This document shows, in pieces, positions 1 to 6,287 of a DNA stretch of 7,622 bases. The translations under genes and the position numbers were made by a program. Source of the stretch: Prolixibacteraceae bacterium (GTDB lineage Bacteria; Bacteroidota; Bacteroidia; Bacteroidales; Prolixibacteraceae); assembly GCA_027451165.1 (NCBI GenBank), contig DAIDJX010000161.1:1-7622 (forward strand), read 5' to 3'. The notes below the pieces were generated by a model that had not been told where the DNA came from, made no database searches, and was given only the letters and a program-made list of their open reading frames with translations. Numbering within the stretch: the stretch's first letter is position 1; the number at the start of each line of letters is the position of its first letter.

Positions 1-332
1 CCACCACCAAATCCACCACGGCTTCCACCGAAACCTCCACGGTTTCCACCACGGTCACCACCGCCGAAAGACCTTCTTTCCGGTCTGTCTTCACGTGGTT
101 TAGCTACTGAAACATTGATGGTTTTTCCATCATACTCAGCTTGATTCAACTCTTCGATTGCCTTTTTACCCTCTTCATCATTGGGCATTTCAACGAAACC
201 AAAACCTCTGGATTTTCCAGAAAACTTGTCAGTGATCACTTTTGCTGAAGAAACCTGACCGTATTCTTCAAATAACTCTCTTAAATCGCTGTCATTGACA
301 TCGAAACTTAAATTTGAAATGTAAATGTTCAT
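1..332 (-). CDS. RRM-domain RNA-binding protein with Gly/Arg-rich tail (partial, C-terminus off window)
   Basis: About 110 residues are visible, starting MNIYISNLSF at the ATG on 332-330. One RNA recognition motif fills residues 1-78. RNP2 is IYISNL (3-8) and RNP1 is RGFGFVEM (42-49); their aromatic residues (Tyr4, Phe44, Phe46) are those that normally stack on RNA bases. After residue 80 the chain becomes charged and then Gly/Arg-rich, with RGG and GGF repeats up to the window edge, so the true C-terminus is missing. Small single-RRM proteins of this design are widespread in Bacteroidota and cyanobacteria, where they bind single-stranded RNA in the cytoplasm and are linked to post-transcriptional or cold-related regulation. 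The RNA targets here are unknown. No Shine-Dalgarno precedes the start; the upstream sequence is A/T-rich. The reading frame stays open to position 1. It lies downstream of the efflux operon on the same strand but has its own likely promoter. Family assignment is secure; the specific role is inference. Confidence 0.95.
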   Translation of the reverse strand, partial: MNIYISNLSFDVNDSDLRELFEEYGQVSSAKVITDKFSGKSRGFGFVEMPNDEEGKKAIEELNQAEYDGKTINVSVAKPREDRPERRSFGGGDRGGNRGGFGGSRGGFGG

Positions 333-450
333 TAAATTAATAAATTGAAAATTAAAGATTTGTGATGAGGTTGAAAACAGTTAGGTCTGATAAACTTTTC
401 TAACATAACGCTTTGAAAGTAAGGTGACATGCTGCAGTCAATGCTCAATA
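333..450 (-). promoter_or_regulatory. Probable long 5' leader of the RRM gene
   Basis: This stretch lies between the candidate promoter and the RRM start codon. It contains no credible ORF and no strong hairpin. The best local structure is a weak TGAC/GTCA pairing around 425-440, which includes a CTGCAG palindrome. The part nearest the start codon is very A/T-rich and probably unstructured. A leader of this length on an RNA-binding protein gene could carry autoregulation or temperature response, but the sequence does not show this directly. Confidence 0.3.
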
Positions 451-455
451 CGCCG

Positions 456-487
456 CAAATGTAAACATTAAATTCAGATCTTCACAA
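456..487 (-). promoter_or_regulatory. Candidate Bacteroidota-type promoter for the RRM gene
   Basis: Read on the minus strand, TACATTTG (463-456) matches the Bacteroidota -7 consensus TAnnTTTG exactly. A TTG at 487-485 lies 21 bases upstream and can serve as a -33 element. A ten-base A-tract (minus strand, 504-495) sits just upstream and could act as an UP-like element. Transcription would begin near 449-452, giving a leader of roughly 118 nt before the ATG at 332. The match is by eye; no start site has been mapped. Confidence 0.45.
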
Positions 488-552
488 TAAAATATTTTTT
501 TTTTGGCTAAACTGCTTTATTTGACAGAATTAACTGCATAAATCCGGTTTTT

Positions 553-1887
553 TCAGTTGCCGGGAACCAGTTCCATCACTTTCCCGGAGATTTGCATCAG
601 CGAAATCTCGGCAATCTTGGTCAGGTACCTGACCGAAATCAGCCTTTCTTCGGCATCCAGCAAACTCTTCTGAACCTCCCTCAGTTCAAGTCCGGAAAGA
701 CTGCCGAGTTTATAGCGTTCCATGGCTATCTCCAGGTTTTCACGGGCAACCGAAAGGTTTTGATCTTCGAGGTGCAGCAAACGCAGATTATTCTCATAGC
801 CGTAATAAATGGTCAGCAGGTCGGCTTTAACGCCCTGCTCTATTTCACGGTACTGGTATTGTTTGTTTTCCAGGTCAATCCGTGCATTGGCCTTCTCCCG
901 CTTACGGTTAAAACCGTCGAACAGGTCCATCCCAAGGGTTAACCCATAATTCATTCCTCTGACCTGCTGGCTTTTAAGACTGGAAGATTCATACCCATAA
1001 TTATTCAGTGAATAACCTGTTGAAGCAGTCAGGTAAGGATATACCCGGGACTCGATGATTTTGTAATCCAATTCTGAAATGATCTGTTGCCGGGAAGCAA
1101 TCTGGAGACTGGTATTGTTTTGCAGGGTGGATTCAAAAAGCTCCTGGTATTTCAGGTCGACGTTCACCGAGATCGCGCTGTCTCTGGGGATAATTCCCCT
1201 GCCAGGGTCCGGAGCAGCCATCAGTTCATTCAACCGTACCTGCGATGTCCTTAGTACCTCTTTTTGCCTGTCCAGACGGCTGCTGTCGGCGTTGAAGTAT
1301 ACAATCGACTGCAAAAGGTCGACCTTGGAGGAAGCTCCCAGCAAATATCTTTGTTCATCGATTCGCACCCGTTCTCTGGAAAGGGTAACTGCATACGCCA
1401 GGTTCCTGTACAGACTGAGCTGTTCCACAAAGTAATAGTATTCGGAAGCAATCCGTGCAATAAGATTCTCCATCGACATCTGGGTGGAAAGGGCGCCCAC
1501 CTTTTTCAGCTCTTCAAGCTTCCGGTAGGTGGTTTGCACCTGAAATCCTCTGAAAATGGTCATTCCCAGACTAAGTGATGCGGCATTGGAGAAATTATGA
1601 ATCCCGTCAGAATTGTTGGTAGTACCGTCGCTCAGTGACTGTTCTGTGGTATTAATGGTTCCCCCGAAGCGGTTGCTAAGGGTAAGATCGGGAAGAAAAC
1701 CCGCGTTTCCCAGGGAATGGTTGTTTTCAGAAATGACCTGGTTATTGCGTGCTATCTGTACCCCGAAGTTGTTTTCCAATCCTTTCGTGATACACCAGCC
1801 CAGGTCAACCGGTTCACGTTCCTGACCAGTCAGGAGCGCTGGAAGAAACAAGAGTAATATGGCAAAAAATCGTTTTATGCTATTCAT
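553..1887 (-). CDS. TolC-family outer-membrane efflux factor
   Basis: This is a 444-residue outer-membrane channel of the TolC/OEP family, the exit duct of the RND pump encoded just upstream. The chosen start (ATG at 1887) gives a clean signal peptide: MNSIKRFF, a hydrophobic stretch (ILLLFLPALL), then TGQ. There is no lipobox cysteine, so it is probably not a lipoprotein. An in-frame ATG at 1917 would add ten residues, overlap the pump gene by 38 bases and spoil the signal-peptide shape. The internal duplication typical of TolC is visible. LGASSKVDLLQS (from 183) pairs with LGSLSGLELREV (from 394), and GMTIFRGF (from 108) pairs with GMDLFDGF (from 319), each about 211 residues apart. The long stretches between are rich in Glu, Lys, Arg and Leu and fit the periplasmic coiled-coil hairpins. 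Length is normal for the family. The start overlaps the pump stop by eight bases (ATGAATAG), suggesting translational coupling. Family confidence is high; substrate unknown. Confidence 0.93.
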   Translation of the reverse strand: MNSIKRFFAILLLFLPALLTGQEREPVDLGWCITKGLENNFGVQIARNNQVISENNHSLGNAGFLPDLTLSNRFGGTINTTEQSLSDGTTNNSDGIHNFSNAASLSLGMTIFRGFQVQTTYRKLEELKKVGALSTQMSMENLIARIASEYYYFVEQLSLYRNLAYAVTLSRERVRIDEQRYLLGASSKVDLLQSIVYFNADSSRLDRQKEVLRTSQVRLNELMAAPDPGRGIIPRDSAISVNVDLKYQELFESTLQNNTSLQIASRQQIISELDYKIIESRVYPYLTASTGYSLNNYGYESSSLKSQQVRGMNYGLTLGMDLFDGFNRKREKANARIDLENKQYQYREIEQGVKADLLTIYYGYENNLRLLHLEDQNLSVARENLEIAMERYKLGSLSGLELREVQKSLLDAEERLISVRYLTKIAEISLMQISGKVMELVPGN

Positions 1888-4800
1888 GGGTAATATTATC
1901 CGGAAGATTATTTTCATTCAGTTTTTTGGACTCACTGGAGATGTAAAGGTAAATGGCTGGGACCACGTATAAAGTCAGAAAAGTAGACAAGGTCATACCC
2001 CCAACGACAGCAATACCCATAGCCACACGGCTTTGAGCGCCTTCTCCAAGTCCCATTGCCAGCGGCAGGATTCCAAGGATGGTTGAGAGACTGGTCATCA
2101 GAATAGGCCGGAAACGGGCAGCAGATGCATAACGAATAGCATCAATCTTGCTCATTCCGGTTTCTTTACGCTGGTTGGCAAATTCCACGATCAGGATCCC
2201 GTTTTTCGATACCAGACCAATGAGCATGATAAGTCCGATCTGGCTGAAGATATTCATGGTCACACCGAAGTACCACATAAAAATAAGTGCGCCGGTGAGG
2301 GCGAGGGGTACGGTCATCATCACGATCACAGGATCCTTGAAGCTTTCAAACTGGGCGGAAAGTACCAGGAAGATAAGTATGATGGCCAGCAAAAAAGCAA
2401 ACATCAGGCTGGAGGAACTTTCCATGAAATCCTTGGAGTCACCTGCCAAGGCAGTTCTGAAGGAATCATCCAGCACTTTTGCAGCGATTTTGTCCATTTC
2501 TTCCAAACCCTCACTGATGGTTTTCCCTTCGGCAAGACCTGCTGAAATGGTGGCGGCTACGAAACGGTTATACCGGAACAACTGAGGTGGCGCTGTTGTC
2601 TCCTTCAGGGTAACAAAATTGTCGAGCTGGATCATTTGACCGGTATTATTCCTGACATAAAGCGACTTCAGGTCAAGTGGTTTGTTCCGGTCGCCACGGG
2701 CAAGCTCTCCAAAGATCTGGTACTGTTTACCATTCATGATAAAGTAACCAAACCGTTGTCCGCTTAGCGCCAGCTGAAGGGTCTGTCCAATGTTTTGCGT
2801 GGAAACACCCAATAAATTAGCTTTATCCCGGTTGATCTCAATCTGAATTTCAGGTTTGGTGAACTTCAGGTTCACATCGGCATTGACAAAAACCGGATTA
2901 TCCTGTACCTCAGCCATAAAAGCCGGGAGGATTTTCCGGAGTTTCTCAATATTGGGCGCCTGCAAAACATACTGTACCGGCAATCCTGCTCGCCTGCCAC
3001 CAAAGGTGGACTGCTGCATGACGCCAGCCCTGGCTTTCGTTTTTTTGCGGAGTTCTGCAGTCAGCTGATTGGCAATTTGTTGCTGTGACCGATCCCTCAT
3101 ATCCGGTTCAACGAGCACGATGCGGACAAATCCACCACCTCCCCTGATCATAGTGGTCACCTTGTCCTTCTCCGGAGCGATCCTGTCCACCAGAGCACCC
3201 AAATCTTCCACATAGGCAAGGTTGTATTCGTAGGTGGTACCTTCCGGGGAAGTGACATTGATATTCATCTGCGAGCGGTCTTCCAGCGGCGCCATTTCGG
3301 CAGGAATGGTAGTCCAGAATACCACCACCAAAAAAGCTGCCACAACAAGGATCACCCACGCCCAGAATTTATTTTTCAGAAATATATCCAGGGAATTCTG
3401 ATAAGCGGAATTCAACGCGGTGAAAAATTTCTCCGTAAATTCGTAAGCTTTACTACGGTTATGCCTGGTTTTCAGTAGTTTCGTAGAAAGCATGGGCGTA
3501 AGCGTCAGGGCCACAAAAGCAGAGATGGTCACTCCACCGGCAATCACAATACTAAATTCCCTGAACAGTCTCCCCGTCATTCCCTCCAGAAAGACGATCG
3601 GTATAAATACTGCCACCAGCGTGATGGTCGTTGCAATAATGGCGAAATATATTTCATTGGAGCCCTTCAACCCTGCTTCAAGTGGGCTCATTCCCTGTTC
3701 GATTTTGACATAGATATTCTCCATCATAACAATGGCATCATCCACCACAAGCCCGATTGACAGAACGATCGCGAGAAGGGTCAGCACATTGATGGTGAAA
3801 CCAGCCAGGTACATGATAAAAAATGCACCAATCAGTGACACCGGGATCACAATGATGGGGATCAAAGTGGTACGCCAGTCACGGAGAAACAGGAAAATAA
3901 TCAGCACCACGAGGGCAAAGGCAATATAAATGGTATCCATCACCTCTTTGATGGAGGACCGGATATAATTGGTATTGTCAAATCCGATGTCTATCACTAC
4001 ATCATCCGGGAGGTCCTTCTTAATATATTCCAGCCTGGAATAGACCTCATCCACAATGTCGATGTGGTTGGCACCCGGCTGAGGTATGATGATGGTAGCC
4101 ACCATGGGAACCCCGTTCATTTTCATGATACCCCTGATGTCTTCGGGTCCAAGCTCGGCACGTCCGACATCCCGTACCCGGACAAGCTGGTCGCCTGCCT
4201 GGCGTATGATCAGGTTATTGAATTCAGCAGGGGTTGTCATAAGGCCCAATGCCCTGATGGTCAGTTCTGTAGTATTTCCTTCCACACTCCCTGCCGGAAG
4301 CTCGACATTTTCACGCTGAATGGCATTCCGTACATCAAGCGGGGTCATTTTATAGCCAGCCAATTTGGCAGGATCGAGCCACAACCGCATGGCATAGCGC
4401 TTTTCCCCCCAGATCTGAACGGCACTCACTCCGGAAATAGTCTGCAACTGCTCCTTAAAGGTAAGGTCGGCAATCTCTGAAAGTTCCAGAAGAGAACGTT
4501 TGGGACTTTTTACCGCGATCATCATAATTGGATTAGCGTCGGCATCAGCCTTTGCTACCGTTGGCGGGTCACAGTCACGCGGCAGGAAACGCTGAGCCTG
4601 GGATACCTTATCCCTGACGTCATTGGCGGCGGTTTCCATATCGACCGAGAGTTCAAATTCCACGCTGATACTGCTGCGGCCCTGACTGCTGCGGCTGGTC
4701 AGGGTACGGATGCCAGGAATACCATTGATTGATTGTTCCAGCGGTTCAGTGATCTGCGTTTCAATAACGTCAGAATTGGCGCCCGGATAAGAAGTATCTA

Positions 4801-4939
4801 CGGAGATGAGTGGCGGGTCAACACTGGGGAACTCCCTGATTCCCAAATAGGTGATCCCTATCAATCCAAACAGGAGGATCACCAGGGAAAAGACCGTTGC
4901 CAGAACCGGCCGCTTTATACTTGTGGATGATAAACTCAT
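1880..4939 (-). CDS. RND-family efflux pump, inner-membrane permease (AcrB/MexB-like, HAE1 type)
   Basis: A 1019-residue, full-length RND transporter. Predicted topology is canonical: TM1 at about 13-32, a large periplasmic loop to about 335, TM2-TM6 between 336 and 488, TM7 at about 526-545, a second periplasmic loop to about 844, and TM8-TM12 from 845 to 999. The proton-relay residues are present: Asp400-Asp401 in TM4 (GLVVDDAIVMMEN) and Lys912 in TM10 (GLVSKNGILIVEF). These favour a proton-driven drug or amphiphile exporter over a heavy-metal (CusA-type) pump. Other family signatures are IKRPVLA at the N-terminus, REFPSVDPP (35-43), YPGA (51-54) and RENVELPAGS (209-218). Trimers of such pumps sit in the inner membrane and pass substrate to the TolC-like duct through the adaptor. 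Its ATG overlaps the adaptor stop by four bases (ATGA), and its stop overlaps the TolC-like start by eight. The exact substrate cannot be deduced. Confidence 0.96.
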   Translation of the reverse strand: MSLSSTSIKRPVLATVFSLVILLFGLIGITYLGIREFPSVDPPLISVDTSYPGANSDVIETQITEPLEQSINGIPGIRTLTSRSSQGRSSISVEFELSVDMETAANDVRDKVSQAQRFLPRDCDPPTVAKADADANPIMMIAVKSPKRSLLELSEIADLTFKEQLQTISGVSAVQIWGEKRYAMRLWLDPAKLAGYKMTPLDVRNAIQRENVELPAGSVEGNTTELTIRALGLMTTPAEFNNLIIRQAGDQLVRVRDVGRAELGPEDIRGIMKMNGVPMVATIIIPQPGANHIDIVDEVYSRLEYIKKDLPDDVVIDIGFDNTNYIRSSIKEVMDTIYIAFALVVLIIFLFLRDWRTTLIPIIVIPVSLIGAFFIMYLAGFTINVLTLLAIVLSIGLVVDDAIVMMENIYVKIEQGMSPLEAGLKGSNEIYFAIIATTITLVAVFIPIVFLEGMTGRLFREFSIVIAGGVTISAFVALTLTPMLSTKLLKTRHNRSKAYEFTEKFFTALNSAYQNSLDIFLKNKFWAWVILVVAAFLVVVFWTTIPAEMAPLEDRSQMNINVTSPEGTTYEYNLAYVEDLGALVDRIAPEKDKVTTMIRGGGGFVRIVLVEPDMRDRSQQQIANQLTAELRKKTKARAGVMQQSTFGGRRAGLPVQYVLQAPNIEKLRKILPAFMAEVQDNPVFVNADVNLKFTKPEIQIEINRDKANLLGVSTQNIGQTLQLALSGQRFGYFIMNGKQYQIFGELARGDRNKPLDLKSLYVRNNTGQMIQLDNFVTLKETTAPPQLFRYNRFVAATISAGLAEGKTISEGLEEMDKIAAKVLDDSFRTALAGDSKDFMESSSSLMFAFLLAIILIFLVLSAQFESFKDPVIVMMTVPLALTGALIFMWYFGVTMNIFSQIGLIMLIGLVSKNGILIVEFANQRKETGMSKIDAIRYASAARFRPILMTSLSTILGILPLAMGLGEGAQSRVAMGIAVVGGMTLSTFLTLYVVPAIYLYISSESKKLNENNLPDNITHE

Positions 4940-6102
4940 AATTCGGGCTTTTCAATGGGTTTGTTAGTCACCAGCGTGTCAAGCATCACCGGTGCACCCT
5001 GTCTCAACTGGAGGGTGGCTGTTGTCAGCAGGGTGTCTCCGAATTCCAGCCCCTGGCGAACCTGAACCTGAGCTTCAGTCCGCAAACCGATCGATATCCT
5101 GCGCTGTTCTGCCTTTCCCCCTTTGTAAATAAAAACTTTCTCCCCTTCCATCTCCGGAATAACCGCTTCCGAAGGAATGGAAATGGCATTGTCAATCTCT
5201 GACAATTGGGCTTTGACACTGACAAAGCGTCCCGGTTTCAGTTCTTCCTTCAGGTTAGGGTAAAGCGCTCTGACCGCCACCATTCGGGTGTCTACGTTGA
5301 CCTTGGGATCAATGGCATATACCTTGGCTGAAAAAACCTGGTCAACTCCGTCTACGGTAAAGGTAATCGGATAACCCGAGCTGATTTCCCCGGCATATTT
5401 TTCGGAAACAGAAAATTCAATCTTTAAAGGAGAGGTTTTCACCAGCCTGACAATCTTGGTTTGTGTGGTGGCAAAAGCGCCTTCACTGACCAGGCGAAGA
5501 CCGACGATCCCGTCGAAAGGCGCCCGGAGTTCAGTCTCGGCAATTCTTGCCTGAACCAGCATAATGTCTGCTTCGAGGGCCTGTAATTCAGTGGCTACCT
5601 GGTCATAACTCTCACGGCTGATGGCATCGCGGTCCAGCAATTGCCGCTGGCGAAACTCTTTTTCTTCCGTAAGTTTCTTTTGAGCCTGCAGTTTCAGTAG
5701 TTGGGCCTGCAGCGGACGGTCGTTGATCTTGGCCAGCAACTGTCCTTTTTTAACTCTTGAACCTTCCGTAAAGGAGATTTCTACAATTTTCCCGGAAGCT
5801 TCGAACGACAACTCTACCTCCTCATCCGGAAGGAGGGAGCCCGTACTGTACATCAGCTCAAACATCCTGGTAGGAACAACGACGTAACCGCTGGCCATGG
5901 TTTTCTGCATGCCGGGGCCACCCCTCATGCCAGGCCCTGGCCTACCCATGCCAGGAGCGCCCAGGCCGGAGCTAACCCCGGGACCACCCTCTTTTTTCAT
6001 CAGCAGAGGCTTCAACTTGGGGTAGAAAATCATGCCCGCAACCAATAACACAATCAGTAAGGTGGTTGCTATCCTGAATGTTTTTTTATTTAAACCAGCC
6101 AT
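4936..6102 (-). CDS. RND efflux periplasmic adaptor (membrane fusion protein, HlyD/AcrA family)
   Basis: First gene of the operon, 388 residues. It bridges the inner-membrane pump and the TolC-like channel. Residues 8-28 form one hydrophobic N-terminal anchor with no lipobox cysteine, so it is probably held by a membrane helix rather than a lipid. A flexible Gly/Pro/Met-rich tether follows at about 39-65. The first lipoyl half-domain includes LSFEASGKIVEI (98-109) and EGSRVKKGQLLAKI (113-126). A short alpha-hairpin covers about 128-190. The second lipoyl half is ETELRAPFDGIVG (189-201), carrying the classic RAPFDG signature. The beta-barrel and membrane-proximal domains run through LKPGRFVSV (288-296) and ISIPSEAV (307-314) to the C-terminus. 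The short hairpin is usual for adaptors pairing with RND pumps. The start ATG at 6102 is needed for an intact anchor; the next Met (residue 24) would remove most of it. No Shine-Dalgarno is seen. Confidence 0.94.
   Translation of the reverse strand: MAGLNKKTFRIATTLLIVLLVAGMIFYPKLKPLLMKKEGGPGVSSGLGAPGMGRPGPGMRGGPGMQKTMASGYVVVPTRMFELMYSTGSLLPDEEVELSFEASGKIVEISFTEGSRVKKGQLLAKINDRPLQAQLLKLQAQKKLTEEKEFRQRQLLDRDAISRESYDQVATELQALEADIMLVQARIAETELRAPFDGIVGLRLVSEGAFATTQTKIVRLVKTSPLKIEFSVSEKYAGEISSGYPITFTVDGVDQVFSAKVYAIDPKVNVDTRMVAVRALYPNLKEELKPGRFVSVKAQLSEIDNAISIPSEAVIPEMEGEKVFIYKGGKAEQRRISIGLRTEAQVQVRQGLEFGDTLLTTATLQLRQGAPVMLDTLVTNKPIEKPEL
5908..5988 (-). other. Gly/Pro/Met-rich low-complexity tether in the adaptor
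   Basis: Residues 39-65 of the adaptor consist almost entirely of Gly, Pro, Met, Arg, Ser and Ala, with repeated GM and PG pairs such as GMGRPGPGM followed by RGGPGM. It lies between the membrane anchor and the first folded domain, so it probably acts as a disordered spacer. The DNA is locally GC-rich and repetitive, which suggests growth by slippage. Met52, Met59 and Met65 are regularly spaced and Met69 follows close by. Confidence 0.6.
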
Positions 6103-6106
6103 TCAA

Positions 6107-6137
6107 CAAATTTATAAGTTAACCTTTAATGTTCAAA
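6107..6137 (-). promoter_or_regulatory. Candidate Bacteroidota-type promoter of the efflux operon
   Basis: On the minus strand TTTG (6137-6134), a 19-base spacer, and TAAATTTG (6114-6107) match the Bacteroidota promoter pattern of a TTTG -33 box and a TAnnTTTG -7 box at a usual distance. The -7 box ends only four bases (TTGA) before the adaptor ATG at 6102, so the transcript would have almost no leader. No operator-like inverted repeat stands out nearby. The match is by inspection only. Confidence 0.55.
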
Positions 6138-6266
6138 ATAGTTCAGTTAATCCTATTGGACTGAGAACACCCTGAAAAGTAAAAATCAGCAATGAATTTT
6201 TCTGGATTCTGCCCCCTCACCGGTATAAATAACTCAGGAATTTTATCAATTGACGCGAACAAAACC

Positions 6267-6274
6267 TACATTTG
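6267..6274 (+). promoter_or_regulatory. Candidate -7 box for the methyltransferase gene
   Basis: TACATTTG matches the Bacteroidota -7 consensus TAnnTTTG and is the same octamer as in the RRM promoter. It ends 13 bases before the ATG at 6288, implying a leader of roughly 8-10 nt. No good TTTG -33 element lies at the usual distance; the nearest TTG, at 6250-6252, leaves only a 14-base spacer. Moderate to low confidence. Confidence 0.4.
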
Positions 6275-6287
6275 CCTAAAATTCCAA

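Noticed and set aside
516..542. Hairpin downstream of the TolC-like gene as an intrinsic terminator
   Set aside because: The stem is weak and bulged (TTTAT/ATAAA plus GCAG/CTGT) and no T-run follows on the minus strand; the nearby ten-base tract reads as A on that strand.
592..942. Plus-strand ORF antisense to the TolC-like gene
   Set aside because: The minus-strand frame has clear TolC-family repeats; the plus-strand translation shows no recognisable domain.
4064..4480. Plus-strand ORF antisense to the RND pump
   Set aside because: It lies wholly within a conserved region of the pump gene and shows no family signature of its own.
1880..4939. Heavy-metal (CusA-type) RND pump
   Set aside because: The TM4 motif has the paired Asp (GLVVDDAIVMMEN) and TM10 has Lys912, the pattern of drug/amphiphile pumps.
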